The notes beneath the pieces were generated by a model. It worked only from the letters and a program-made list of their open reading frames with translations, made no database searches and was not told the origin of the DNA. This document shows positions 36,328-45,923 of a stretch of 64,000 bases of DNA, piece by piece. The stretch spans positions 124,001-188,000 of the forward strand of contig FXAI01000003.1 of assembly GCA_900177435.1 (NCBI GenBank). Reading direction: 5' to 3'. The translations under genes and the position numbers were made by a program. Every line of letters begins with the position of its first letter. Positions within the stretch are counted from its first letter, which is position 1. The stretch is from Alteromonadaceae bacterium Bs31. Its GTDB lineage: Bacteria; Pseudomonadota; Gammaproteobacteria; Pseudomonadales; Cellvibrionaceae.

Positions 36328-38463
36328 CTATTCAATCCAGTGCAAAACATCTTTCATAATCGACCAGCGGGGAAGCTCTGCTTTCGGGTCTTTGCCCAAC
36401 ACCCAATAATCGTAGATCTTATCCATAAACCCGTTACTCTCCTTAAGCGCCAACCAGGTATTAGTATAGTGTACCAATCCCATTTCACCCTTTGGAAAAG
36501 CCAGAGCTGCCGGCGCTTTGCTGTTTAAACCCTCAGGAACAAGCACGGAATATTCCGGGTAGAGCAAGGTCCAGGCCGAAGCGACTTCAACCGCAAAAAC
36601 CATGGCGTTCACATTGTCGACTTCAGCACGAAAAAAATCCCGCGGGGAAGAAACAGTAAGCAACTCCGCTGTGGGCAAGAAGCCTTGTATCGCCTCAAAA
36701 TAATAGCCTGCACCAAGCACCGCCAGGCGTAAATCCTGCATTTGTTTAATGCTTTCTAGCGAACGAAAGCTATCGCGTTTTTCATCACGCACGACCAGCC
36801 CAATGGTGTGATACATGTGAGGGTCGCTATACGAAACAGTTAAAGCCCTCTCCGGTAAAATGGCAGAGCCACCAAGCAAGACATCGAGACTGCCATCGTT
36901 CAACAGATCTACCGCGTTGGCCCAGGTAACTTTGTGAATTTCCAAAGCAATATTTAAATCTTTAGCAAACTCGTGAATCAGATCCAGATCATGACCAATC
37001 ACTTGTCCCTGGTTATTACGGAATGCATAAGGTAAATGATCACTAAAGTAACCAACACGCAGTGAGCCACGCTCAATCACAACATCCAGCCTGGAAGCGG
37101 CTAATTTATCCCCCGGCAATGCACTCATCGGCCTGTCATAAACCGGCGCAGGCTCCGCCATTAGCACCATGGCTTCAAAAGATTTATCACCAGCATATTG
37201 ATAGGGAATAATTTTTTGCAGTAGAAAGCCAAGTGCGATCATGGCAAGAGCAGATATCGCGAGATGTACCGCAAGCGCACTAAACAATTGCCTCCATTTT
37301 AATTTATTGAGAATGGACGAAGCCACCAACAGGCAAATAATAAAGCCGTGCAGCGCTGCCATGGCGGTGGCAAATCGCGCGGTAATAACACTACCCAACA
37401 AATACAATTCAAACTGGTCGGCTGGCAGGCCAAAATAATCCAGCATGAATGGAATGGCAACCGCCATACTGCCAAAAGCCGAGAGCGTGCCCATCACCAC
37501 GTAGGAAGCATACTGCTCAACGCCAATGGGAGAACCCAGATACCAGCCGGAAAACAAAATAAAACCTAGGCCCATCAAGGTTCCCACGCTGGGAAAACTA
37601 TAGGCAGTAGGTGCCATTACATCTACCGCAGCCATGGACTCTTCCGACGCCATTGCATTTTCTTTTAGCAGCTCTTTACAGCGCTCGGCGATCATCGGTA
37701 ATACGATAAGTACGGTACCGGCGGCAAACGCAGTTACCATAGCTTCACCGGCGATTTTATTGATATCGCGATAATTAAAAGGCGAGCTCCAGGAAACAAA
37801 CAAGGGCAGTGCAACAAAACTCATCAATGCCCACACCGCCAGGTAGCCCCATAAGAAAACCTGCAACTTACCCATCTCTTCAGGTTGCAAAGTACCCGCC
37901 GCAGATGCCGATATGGCAAAAATCCCGATAGGCGCCAACTTGGTAACATAAGAAGCCATGCCCATTAAGGCATCGGCAATATTGCCAACCACCTTGAGCG
38001 TTACCTCTTTATCCCGTACACCAATAAATGCCACCCCCAGTAGCAGGCAAAATAAAACCACAGAGGGAACAACCGCGTTAGAGAGTGAATAAAATATATT
38101 GGAAGGGATATAGAGTTTTAGAAAATCAAATTTTTCGCTACTCTCCAACAAACTGGTGCTGAAGAAACTGGCTGACTGCCAATTGGGATAGGCCAAGGGC
38201 AGGAGCAGATTGGTCAGCATGGTAGCCAACCATAAAAAGAGCACCAGTAAACCCGCACTGGTTCCAATTTTTGCAGCGGTCTCCGCATTTAATTTTCCCA
38301 GCCCGCCAATAATCGACACCAAGAGGTAAGGCAGCACAGTCATTTGCAGCAAGCGAACATAGGCGGTGCCAAATATTCCCAACTCTCCGGCGGGCTCTCC
38401 CACAAAGAGCCCTACAAAAACACCCAAAAACAGGCCGGCGATAACCCGCTGAAACGAGCTCAT
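36328..38463 (-). CDS. Na+:dicarboxylate (DAACS) symporter fused to a periplasmic binding-protein domain
   Basis: About 711 residues. Residues 1-420 are a sodium:dicarboxylate/glutamate symporter with about 8-9 helices and re-entrant loops (e.g. LLQMTVLPYLLVSIIGGLG; FAAGTVLIVLPMIAERC; TAYSFPSVGTLMGLG). A short linker follows, then a type 3 solute-binding domain (about 465-695: GSLRVGYFSDHLPYAFRNNQ, GHDLDLIHEFAKDLNI). DAACS carriers normally work without a binding protein, so this fusion is unusual. I prefer the ATG at 38463; an in-frame GTG at 38493 adds ten residues. May co-transcribe with the amidotransferase gene. Confidence 0.9.
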   Translation of the reverse strand: MSSFQRVIAGLFLGVFVGLFVGEPAGELGIFGTAYVRLLQMTVLPYLLVSIIGGLGKLNAETAAKIGTSAGLLVLFLWLATMLTNLLLPLAYPNWQSASFFSTSLLESSEKFDFLKLYIPSNIFYSLSNAVVPSVVLFCLLLGVAFIGVRDKEVTLKVVGNIADALMGMASYVTKLAPIGIFAISASAAGTLQPEEMGKLQVFLWGYLAVWALMSFVALPLFVSWSSPFNYRDINKIAGEAMVTAFAAGTVLIVLPMIAERCKELLKENAMASEESMAAVDVMAPTAYSFPSVGTLMGLGFILFSGWYLGSPIGVEQYASYVVMGTLSAFGSMAVAIPFMLDYFGLPADQFELYLLGSVITARFATAMAALHGFIICLLVASSILNKLKWRQLFSALAVHLAISALAMIALGFLLQKIIPYQYAGDKSFEAMVLMAEPAPVYDRPMSALPGDKLAASRLDVVIERGSLRVGYFSDHLPYAFRNNQGQVIGHDLDLIHEFAKDLNIALEIHKVTWANAVDLLNDGSLDVLLGGSAILPERALTVSYSDPHMYHTIGLVVRDEKRDSFRSLESIKQMQDLRLAVLGAGYYFEAIQGFLPTAELLTVSSPRDFFRAEVDNVNAMVFAVEVASAWTLLYPEYSVLVPEGLNSKAPAALAFPKGEMGLVHYTNTWLALKESNGFMDKIYDYWVLGKDPKAELPRWSIMKDVLHWIE

Positions 38464-38658
38464 CTTTTTTACAAAAGTAAACACAATTAGCACACTTGAA
38501 TATTTAGATGTTTGAAAGGAATAGACCGGCTAGCAGAAGAACAATGCTGCCCACCACCACAATCCATCGTGTATGAAGAAGTCGGGTAATAATACCATAA
38601 GGGCCGTGTTTGTATTAAGCCCAGGCCCTAATTAATCGATCAAAGAAGGTGCCGGGCC

Positions 38659-39243
38659 CTAGCGCTGGCCAAGTGCCTGAACCACCGCACCGACACCACA
38701 GTGAAACTGCCCCTCCTGTATATCCCTCTTCAACTCCTGCAAATGCTGGAATGACAGCCCCCGCAACTCGTCTCGCAGCAAATCTGCCGTCATCATCATT
38801 TCCTCTACCGGCGGCCCGCCAGTGCCAAGTGCCAGCTGAGCGGGTGTATAGGCTTCTAGTAACATCACGCCAGAAGGTTTCAAGGCCGTGAGAAGGTTTT
38901 TATGAACAGATTTACGCAAACTCGGCGGCAAATGGCAAAAGATGGACACAATGCCCTGCCAGCATTCCACACCGAAATCAAAGCTGGATAAGTCTACACA
39001 GTGGTATTCAATGGTCACGCCTTTCTGTTCGGCCAACGTCAAGGCTTTATCCCTCGCGACACAGGAAGCATCCACAGCGCATACCTGATAACCCTGCTGC
39101 GCCAGGAACACGGCATTACGCCCTTCTCCTTCGGCCAGGCAAAGCACTTTGCCTTTTGCAATACTCGTATAATGCTCGCGTAAAAAATCGTTTGGCTCAG
39201 TACCGTAAACATACTGCTCCACTGCATAGCGTTTATCCCACAT
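38659..39243 (-). CDS. Class I SAM-dependent methyltransferase (TehB-like)
   Basis: 194 residues. SAM-binding motif I is VLCLAEGEGRNAVFLAQQGY (33-52), then AVDASCVARDKAL, and motif IV-like ECWQGIVSIFCHLPP. The N-terminus WDKRYAVEQYVYGTEPNDFL is typical of the TehB / tellurite-resistance-like methyltransferase group. The acceptor is unknown. Divergent from the aldo/keto reductase, with 48 bases between starts. Confidence 0.9.
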   Translation of the reverse strand: MWDKRYAVEQYVYGTEPNDFLREHYTSIAKGKVLCLAEGEGRNAVFLAQQGYQVCAVDASCVARDKALTLAEQKGVTIEYHCVDLSSFDFGVECWQGIVSIFCHLPPSLRKSVHKNLLTALKPSGVMLLEAYTPAQLALGTGGPPVEEMMMTADLLRDELRGLSFQHLQELKRDIQEGQFHCGVGAVVQALGQR

Positions 39244-39291
39244 GCTTTTCCCCTGTTACAATAGCCGTTTGAACCAAGTTGAGGTGCTCCA

Positions 39292-40209
39292 ATGAGTGTA
39301 AGCCGAGTAACAATGTCCCCTAATGGCCCGGAGGTTTCCCGGTTTATTGCAGGTTACTGGCGCCTTAATTCCTGGGGTATGAGTACCCAGCAAATTTTGG
39401 CCTTTATTCAGCAACACCTCGAGCTGGGTATTACAACCGTAGACCACGCCATGGTATACCGCAGCGAACAAGCTTTTGGCCAGGCGCTGGCCCTGCAGCC
39501 AAGCTTACGTGAAAACCTGGAAATAGTAAGCAAGTGCGGCATACGACCCGCCGGCTTCGGACCATTGGGCGCTCAGGCGATTAATCATTACGATAGCAGC
39601 AAAGGGGCTATTGTTGAATCTGTGGATGCCTCCCTAAGCAATCTGCAAACGGAATACCTCGATCTACTGTTAATTCACCGCCCCGATTTCCTGATGAACC
39701 CCGAGGAGATCGCCGAGATATTCCTGCAACTAAAACAGTCAGGCAAGGTGCGCTACTTTGGTGTATCCAACTTTAACGTCGCCCAAATGGATTTATTACA
39801 GTCGGCGGTAAGCAAGCTCATTCCCGAAGGCCTGGTAAGCAATCAAATAGAATTCTCGCCCTATAATCTGCATGCCCTGTATGACGGAGTGCTGGAACAA
39901 TGTCATCGCTATAAAATCACCCCCATGCTCTGGTCCTGTTTGGCCGGGGGTAAATTACTCTCCCCCGAGGATGATAAAGGCGAGCTACTCAAGCAAAACC
40001 TGCAAATTGTGGCAGATGAATTAAATATTGAGGATATTGAAGCGGTAGCCTATGCCTGGGTAATGACCCCGCCACATAACAGCCTGCCACTATTAGGCAC
40101 CAGTAAAATAGCGAATATGCGCAAGGCCATTGCTGCGGAGCAAATAAGCCTTAGTCGCGAACAATGGTATCGAATCTGGGAAGCTTCAACAGGTCACCCG
40201 GTTCCTTAG
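39292..40209 (+). CDS. Aldo/keto reductase (YdhF-like)
   Basis: NADPH-dependent carbonyl reductase, 305 residues, (beta/alpha)8 fold. The catalytic tetrad is visible: Asp51 and Tyr56 (TTVDHAMVYRS), Lys81 (IVSKCGIRP) and His129 (LLLIHRPD). VRYFGVSNFNVAQ and the C-terminal LPLLGTSKIANM hold the cofactor-binding residues. Closest in style to E. coli YdhF; substrate unknown. recQ follows by 30 bases on the same strand. Confidence 0.92.
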   Translation: MSVSRVTMSPNGPEVSRFIAGYWRLNSWGMSTQQILAFIQQHLELGITTVDHAMVYRSEQAFGQALALQPSLRENLEIVSKCGIRPAGFGPLGAQAINHYDSSKGAIVESVDASLSNLQTEYLDLLLIHRPDFLMNPEEIAEIFLQLKQSGKVRYFGVSNFNVAQMDLLQSAVSKLIPEGLVSNQIEFSPYNLHALYDGVLEQCHRYKITPMLWSCLAGGKLLSPEDDKGELLKQNLQIVADELNIEDIEAVAYAWVMTPPHNSLPLLGTSKIANMRKAIAAEQISLSREQWYRIWEASTGHPVP

Positions 40210-40239
40210 ATCGTATTCTCAGAGTAGATAACCCCCAAA

Positions 40240-42039
40240 ATGCAATCACCGCTCCACATACTGCAACACACCTTTGGCTACCACCAGTTTCGCGATCGCC
40301 AGCAAGAAATCATTGAATGCTTGTGCCAAGGCGAGGACGCGCTGGTCATTATGCCAACCGGCGGCGGAAAATCCCTTTGCTATCAAATTCCCGCTCTTGC
40401 GCGAGGTGGCGTGGGCGTGGTGATCTCACCACTGATTGCCTTAATGGAAGACCAGGTAAGCGCACTGCGTGAGCTTGGTGTTCGGGCGGGCTATTTAAAT
40501 TCCACGCTGGATAGAGACACCGCCTGGCACACGGAAAACGCCATTCGCAGTGGCGAGCTGGACCTTGTGTATATAGCCCCGGAGCGTTTAATTCAGGAAC
40601 GCACCATTGGACTGTTTAAAGAATCCAATATCACCCTCTTCGCAATAGACGAAGCGCACTGTGTTTCCCAATGGGGCCACGACTTTCGTGCAGATTATTT
40701 AAAACTCAATTTATTACACGAATTATTTCCGCAAGTCCCTAAGGTAGCACTTACCGCTACCGCAGATGAGCGTACCCGGCAGGAAATTGTAGCCAGGCTA
40801 AACCTGCACAGCGCGCAGCAGTTTATTAGTGGTTTCGATCGCCCCAATATTCAGTATCGAATTCAGCAAAAAAACAAACCTCGGGAGCAACTGTTACGCT
40901 TTTTAAGGGATGAGCAGCAAGGCAATGCAGGTATTGTTTATTGCCTATCGCGGAAGAAAGTAGACGATACAGCGCAATGGCTTGCCAACCAGGGTTTTAA
41001 TGCGCTGCCCTATCACGCTGGCATGAGCGGGGAATTACGGCAGCAAAATCAGGCGCGTTTTCTGCGCGAAGATAACATCATAATCGTGGCGACAATTGCC
41101 TTTGGTATGGGTATCGACAAGCCCGACGTGCGCTTTGTCGCTCACCTGGACCTGCCTAAAAGCCTCGAAGCCTACTATCAGGAAACCGGTCGTGCCGGGC
41201 GGGATGGTGAGGCCTCTACTGCCATTTTATATTACGGCTTGGAAGATATTGTAAAGCTACGGCAAATGGTTGAAGGCTCTGCAGGCAACGAACAATTCAA
41301 ACGCTTTGAAATGCAACGCATGAACACCATGTTTGGCTTGTGCGAAATTACCACCTGCCGCAGGCAGGTACTGCTGCGCTATTTTGGCGACGAACTTAAA
41401 GAGCCCTGTGGCAATTGTGATAACTGCCTTCACCCACCCGACACCTGGGATGCCAGCGAAGCCGTGCAAATGGCTTTAAGTAGCGTTTATCGCAGTGGCC
41501 AGCGTTTTGGTGCTGGTCAGGTCATTGATATTTTGCGCGGCGCAGATACCGAGAAAGTTCGCCAGTTTAATCACAACCAACTATCCACTTATGGCATCGG
41601 CGCTAAGCTCTCTACGAACGAGTGGCGCAGCATATTTAGGCAGTTGGTGGCGCGCGGCCTATTGAATGTCGATACTCAGGGCTACGGCACACTACAACTT
41701 TCCGAAGCATGCCGCGCTATATTACGCGGTGACGAAAAAATATTTTTACGGCGAGATATCACAGTTAAGAAGTCTGAACCCGTGCGCAAACGTGTATTCG
41801 ATATAGATGAGGGCGATATCCCCCTCTGGAACGCGCTGCGTCAGCGCCGAAAAGAATTGGCGGAAGAGCACGGTGTCCCCCCCTATGTCATTTTTCATGA
41901 TGCCACGCTTAAAGAAATGATTATTAAACAGCCACTTAACGATGAGGAGCTGCTAGATATAAGCGGTATTGGCGACCGAAAACTGGAGCAGTTTGGCGAG
42001 GCCTTTTTGGAGGTGATTCGCGATTTTGAATACCAATAG
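40240..42039 (+). CDS. recQ: ATP-dependent DNA helicase RecQ
   Basis: 3'-5' helicase acting in recombination and fork repair. 599 residues. Walker A is [12 protein letters not shown] and the DEAH box is [15 protein letters not shown]. Motif VI is [10 protein letters not shown]. The RecQ-Ct zinc ligands lie in a Cys cluster ending CGNCDNC, then comes a winged helix and a complete HRDC domain (about 520-595). Full length, intact. Confidence 0.97.
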   Translation: MQSPLHILQHTFGYHQFRDRQQEIIECLCQGEDALVIMPTGGGKSLCYQIPALARGGVGVVISPLIALMEDQVSALRELGVRAGYLNSTLDRDTAWHTENAIRSGELDLVYIAPERLIQERTIGLFKESNITLFAIDEAHCVSQWGHDFRADYLKLNLLHELFPQVPKVALTATADERTRQEIVARLNLHSAQQFISGFDRPNIQYRIQQKNKPREQLLRFLRDEQQGNAGIVYCLSRKKVDDTAQWLANQGFNALPYHAGMSGELRQQNQARFLREDNIIIVATIAFGMGIDKPDVRFVAHLDLPKSLEAYYQETGRAGRDGEASTAILYYGLEDIVKLRQMVEGSAGNEQFKRFEMQRMNTMFGLCEITTCRRQVLLRYFGDELKEPCGNCDNCLHPPDTWDASEAVQMALSSVYRSGQRFGAGQVIDILRGADTEKVRQFNHNQLSTYGIGAKLSTNEWRSIFRQLVARGLLNVDTQGYGTLQLSEACRAILRGDEKIFLRRDITVKKSEPVRKRVFDIDEGDIPLWNALRQRRKELAEEHGVPPYVIFHDATLKEMIIKQPLNDEELLDISGIGDRKLEQFGEAFLEVIRDFEYQ

Positions 42040-42479
42040 CCCACCGCGCCTGCAAACCCACTAAGCATTACCAACACTAGCGCCCGTATTTACCTTCGAC
42101 AGTTCAAGAAGGTTCGGGCCTAAGGCCTTGTATCTTTTTCTCAGCAAATCACTACTTCCCTGTTGTTCCATACTGTTTGTTCACTAAGTCTGGTACGCAC
42201 ACTCATATCTGCCAACCTGAGGCGGGGCAAAGCATCGTCAGCAACAAGCTACCCTTATGCGCCAACGAAGCCCGGAACCTTTAAAGAGCGAAGCGCTTTG
42301 CAAGTATGCTCACAAGAAAAACACGATGATTAGCAGGATAAAACAGTATTTAAACTTTCTTGTTTAAATGGATTATTTCCTCTTACCTTTCGGCAATATA
42401 GCTCCTGTAAGCACTTTAGCTAGCTTCACCGTTGAAGCTCACAACAAATTTTTTACTACCTATTTAAAAGGGAATTATC
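42040..42479. other. Intergenic region between recQ and the poly-serine lipoprotein gene
   Basis: 440 bases. No reading frame with gene-like character, no tRNA and no clear terminator for recQ. The right part is AT-rich and presumably holds the promoter of the lipoprotein gene. Confidence 0.4.
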
Positions 42480-43544
42480 ATGAAGTTTTATCAACTTGGC
42501 TTAATAACACTTAGCGCTTTAACTCTGGCTGCCTGCGGCGGCGGATCAGGCTCCTCTAATCCGGACCCGGATAATAGCGGGTCTTCGAGCAGCTCCAGTT
42601 CATCCTCCAGCTCTTCGAGTTCCTCTTCTGGAGCGGGTAATGGCACCAGCAGCTCAGGCGGATTTACTGAAGTGTCTGAAAGCGAACTGATGAATGTTTT
42701 CGGCAATTTTACCGGCACACTGAAATACCATCATTTTTCCAACTACAGCGCCAATACCACCATGGAAGTATTGGGTGAGACCTACAACACGAGAACCGAG
42801 AGTGATATTGAAGCCCTGCAGGTGCAAACCATGGTAAATAATGGTACAGATATTACTGTTGATAACTGCGAGGCGGGAGGCCCGGAGTCAGAGCTGGTAA
42901 CAGACTTTACTGACTTTGAGATCGACGATGAAAGCGAGGTGGAACTTGGCTGTAGCTACACGCATGAATTTTTTTACAATGGCAGCGACCAGGCACGCAT
43001 GGACGTTTACTGTGATGACCAGCTATTTAGCACCAGCTACATCACTAAGCTTTCTGAAAACCCTGAAATGAATTTTGGAGCCTTCTCCTTTAGCTCATCT
43101 CAGTACAACGATGTTGACACCAGCAGTGGCGTTTGTGCGTCGATACTGTGGGTAGATGGCGAAATGGAATTTAGCGGGGACAATGTACCCACCATGCTAC
43201 AGGGTGTTCAGCAAATTAAAAATGCCTCAATTTCAGTGCGCGCGCCCTACGGAGACGACTACTTGATGATGAATATTGAGTTTCTGGGTATAGCAAAGCC
43301 TGAGGAACTCACCGCAGGTGACTACCCAGTTGTCTACAGCGGAGACGAAACAGGTAAGGATGCCGTGGTCAGCTTCGACTCATTCGCCTTTGGCTCATTT
43401 GGGGATGAGCCTGAAAGCTTACTGGCTGAAGCAGGCACAGTGACTATCAGCTCAACATCAAACAAATCCGTCAAAGGCAGCTATCAGGTAAGGACCTTCT
43501 CCGGCGACAGCATTACCGGAAGCTTCGACGTAAGCATTCCATAG
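42480..43544 (+). CDS. Poly-serine-linker lipoprotein of unknown function
   Basis: 354 residues. Lipoprotein signal with lipobox LAAC (Cys19), followed by Gly/Ser, then an uninterrupted serine linker (about 34-50) and a beta-rich acidic domain (about 62-354) with four or more Cys residues that may pair (VDNCEAG, LGCSYTH, VYCDDQ, GVCASI). No CAZy module is recognised. Poly-serine linkers behind a lipobox are known for surface-attached proteins in Saccharophagus and Teredinibacter, so surface display is likely. Function unknown. Followed by a strong terminator. Confidence 0.85.
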   Translation: MKFYQLGLITLSALTLAACGGGSGSSNPDPDNSGSSSSSSSSSSSSSSSSGAGNGTSSSGGFTEVSESELMNVFGNFTGTLKYHHFSNYSANTTMEVLGETYNTRTESDIEALQVQTMVNNGTDITVDNCEAGGPESELVTDFTDFEIDDESEVELGCSYTHEFFYNGSDQARMDVYCDDQLFSTSYITKLSENPEMNFGAFSFSSSQYNDVDTSSGVCASILWVDGEMEFSGDNVPTMLQGVQQIKNASISVRAPYGDDYLMMNIEFLGIAKPEELTAGDYPVVYSGDETGKDAVVSFDSFAFGSFGDEPESLLAEAGTVTISSTSNKSVKGSYQVRTFSGDSITGSFDVSIP

Positions 43545-43565
43545 AACACCTTAATCACTTCCTTT

Positions 43566-43603
43566 GCGGGTACAGGGCCATAGGGCTGTGTACCCGCCTT
43601 TTT
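43566..43603 (+). terminator. Intrinsic terminator after the lipoprotein gene
   Basis: GCGGGTACA (43566-43574) pairs with TGTACCCGC (43589-43597), a 9-bp stem with an internal GGCC...GGGC loop region, followed by CTTTTTG. Confidence 0.85.
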
Positions 43604-43702
43604 GCAATCAAAGGCACATTTATTTTTGATTAAGCGCATGCACCCAAGTTCAGTGTAAAATACCTGCTCGTCAAGCTATATCATTCCCAGGCAGGTAACT
43701 TC

Positions 43703-44629
43703 TTGCAACTAGTCAATCACCTCTACTCCGCCCTCAACATTACCGGCCCAGTGCTACTCATCTTGCTAGCGGGCGTGTATTTTAAAAAGACGGGGCTTAT
43801 CGATGCCCACTTCGTTTCAGTAGGCAATAAACTGGTGTTTAATATCACCTTACCTTGCTTACTGTTTTTAAGTGTCGCCTCCAGCTCAATGTCCGAGAGC
43901 TTGAACCTGCCACTGGTGCTCTTTGCAGCCGCTTCCACGCTTGTTTCAGTAATACTGGTCTGGCTGATATCGCCACTTTTTACCGAAAAATCCAAGCGCG
44001 GAGTTTTTACCCAGTGCGCTTTTCGGGGCAACATGGCCATTATTGGCCTGGCATTATGTGTCAACGCATTCGGTGAGGGAATACTCGCCATGGCCGCTGT
44101 TTATCTCGCTTTTATCACAATACTATACAATGTACTCGCCGTTATTCTTCTGAGCGACACTCGCGGCGCTATATTTAGCAAGCTCGCAAAAAATCCTTTG
44201 ATTATAGCGATCGTTCTGGGAGCACTTTGGTCTGCCACGTCCTTGCCGATACCAAAGGTTATGGAGTTGTCGCTGGCCTACCTAGCCCGGCTAACCTTAC
44301 CCCTTGCCCTCTTGTGCATTGGCGCCAGCCTCGATTGGCATAGCTTTAAGGCCAATCACCAACAGGCGGCTGCGGCAACGTTTTTAAAATTAATTTTCTT
44401 ACCGGGAACTATTGTCGCCGTTGCACTTCTGTTTGGGTTTCGCGACGAAGCCATAGGCTTGCTGTTTTTAATGATGTCTGCCCCCACCGCCGCTGCGGCC
44501 TATATTATGAGTAAGCAAATGACAGCGCACGGGGCCCTTGCCGCAGAAATTATTACACTGTCCACCGCTTTGAGCCCATTCACGGTAACTATCGGTTTAG
44601 TTTTACTGAGTTATTTCAATTTTATTTAA
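43703..44629 (+). CDS. AEC (auxin efflux carrier) family transporter
   Basis: 308 residues with about ten membrane helices. ITGPVLLILLAGVYFKKTGL (13-32) and FRGNMAIIGLAL (~107-118) are family hallmarks, as is the C-terminal TAAAAYIMSKQMTAHGALAA. Bacterial members export or exchange organic acids such as malate. The start is a TTG at 43703, supported by CAGG eight bases upstream. Its 3' end overlaps that of the convergent cupin gene by eight bases. Confidence 0.88.
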   Translation: MQLVNHLYSALNITGPVLLILLAGVYFKKTGLIDAHFVSVGNKLVFNITLPCLLFLSVASSSMSESLNLPLVLFAAASTLVSVILVWLISPLFTEKSKRGVFTQCAFRGNMAIIGLALCVNAFGEGILAMAAVYLAFITILYNVLAVILLSDTRGAIFSKLAKNPLIIAIVLGALWSATSLPIPKVMELSLAYLARLTLPLALLCIGASLDWHSFKANHQQAAAATFLKLIFLPGTIVAVALLFGFRDEAIGLLFLMMSAPTAAAAYIMSKQMTAHGALAAEIITLSTALSPFTVTIGLVLLSYFNFI

Positions 44630-44984
44630 TGGCTTGACCGGGGCAAGACATCTCCAAAATCACCACATCCCCATCGGCGACAAAGGGCCCATGTACCTCA
44701 CCAGGAGGCCTGCTAGCATAACAACCAGGTTCCAGCCAAAGGTCAAAAGCCTTATCGTATAAACGACCGGATACTACAAATATTTCTTCCGGATAGTCAT
44801 GGCTTTTAGCTCCAAAGGCTGCTGTGGAATACCCGTTTTTAAATCTTGTCAGGCGCGAGTAGTCTCCGGACAGCGCATCCTCGGCGAGCGTTAGCTGCAT
44901 TAAATTACCATCACTTCCCGGGACTTCCTCCCAGCTTGCGTCATCTTCCAGCAATGGATTGCAATAACTACGTGTCGATTTCAT
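44622..44984 (-). CDS. Cupin domain protein (ChrR-like)
   Basis: 120 residues with a single cupin barrel. SHDYPEEIFVVSGRLYD (~61-77) holds the His/Glu pair of cupin motif 1 in a shortened form, and SRPPGEVHGPFVADGDVVI the motif 2 His. The ChrR C-terminal cupin group (anti-ECFsigma-like) is the best resemblance; no sigma factor is adjacent. Possibly a small dioxygenase-like or sugar-binding protein. Convergent overlap with the AEC transporter. Confidence 0.8.
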   Translation of the reverse strand: MKSTRSYCNPLLEDDASWEEVPGSDGNLMQLTLAEDALSGDYSRLTRFKNGYSTAAFGAKSHDYPEEIFVVSGRLYDKAFDLWLEPGCYASRPPGEVHGPFVADGDVVILEMSCPGQAIK

Positions 44985-45093
44985 TACATTCCTTAAGCAT
45001 AATCGAGTTTATTAACATTCCCCAAAAATAAGAAAAATAAGCGCCTTCAACTCGCGCACTGTTAGCAATACCAACTAGTAATAGTAATACCAG

Positions 45094-45921
45094 CTAGTAA
45101 AGTAATGCCAACACCCACGCAAAAGAAGGTTCACCAACTTTGCCGTGCTTTACGTCAAACTGTTCAAAATAAATATTCTCTTTAGGGTAGGCATTACTGA
45201 GCATTAGTTTAATAAAGGTTTGGGTCTCCGTATCATTCCCTCCCCGCAACGCGCTGCTTATAAATATTTTTGGATGGCTTGGCCAATCAAAGCCCTCAGC
45301 GTGCTTAATATATTCTTCGAACCAGCCAATTTGGTATAAATACTCAGCATCGGTATCAAATGCTGCGTCAAACAATAAATAGCTGCTAAATTGTAAATTC
45401 GTTATTTCCTGATCAATCAACATTACAGCGGCAAATGCGCCACTAAGGGATATTCCGGCCAAGGTTCTTTTGCCCGCTTCGATGCGATAGTTTTTTTCAA
45501 GCTTGGGGATTAGCTCATCCTTAAGAAAAAAAGAGTACTCAAGTGCCCCTCGAGGGCCATAATCCAGCAAACGCCTATTTTTTTGTCCCTCTCCTATACC
45601 CACCAAGATCAAAGGTAAGCGCTGTGCGGCGACCAGGCGTGCATAGCGGGAAAACACCCAATGGCCGTCGAGAATATAAATCACAGGGAAGCGTTGCTGT
45701 TTATTTTTGTTGTAGCTTGCGGGCAGATAGATATCAATAGGGTAATCGCTATCTGTTTGTTCAGAGTAAAAAGTAAATTGAGGCAGGCGCTGACCAGAAA
45801 CTTCAGCGTTCATCTGAAGGCAAGCCACCAAGCTATAAAAGAGCATAGCCGCAGCGGCGAACAATAAAAGAATTAGAATAAAAGCGAGGCTAATTAGCAA
45901 GCGGGGCTTGAATTCCGCCAT
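45094..45921 (-). CDS. Membrane-anchored esterase of the alpha/beta-hydrolase (esterase D-like) type
   Basis: 275 residues. An uncleaved N-terminal helix (8-34) anchors a periplasmic alpha/beta hydrolase domain. FPVIYILDGHWVFSR (~78-92) is the oxyanion region and GISLSG (~155-160) holds the nucleophile Ser; the catalytic His is probably in DVKHGKVGEPSF near the C-terminus. Similar folds include feruloyl/acetyl-xylan and siderophore esterases. Starts two bases after the stop of the GH2-like gene upstream, so the two form a transcription unit; a shared glycan-related role is inferred. Confidence 0.82.
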   Translation of the reverse strand: MAEFKPRLLISLAFILILLLFAAAAMLFYSLVACLQMNAEVSGQRLPQFTFYSEQTDSDYPIDIYLPASYNKNKQQRFPVIYILDGHWVFSRYARLVAAQRLPLILVGIGEGQKNRRLLDYGPRGALEYSFFLKDELIPKLEKNYRIEAGKRTLAGISLSGAFAAVMLIDQEITNLQFSSYLLFDAAFDTDAEYLYQIGWFEEYIKHAEGFDWPSHPKIFISSALRGGNDTETQTFIKLMLSNAYPKENIYFEQFDVKHGKVGEPSFAWVLALLY

Positions 45922-45923
45922 AG

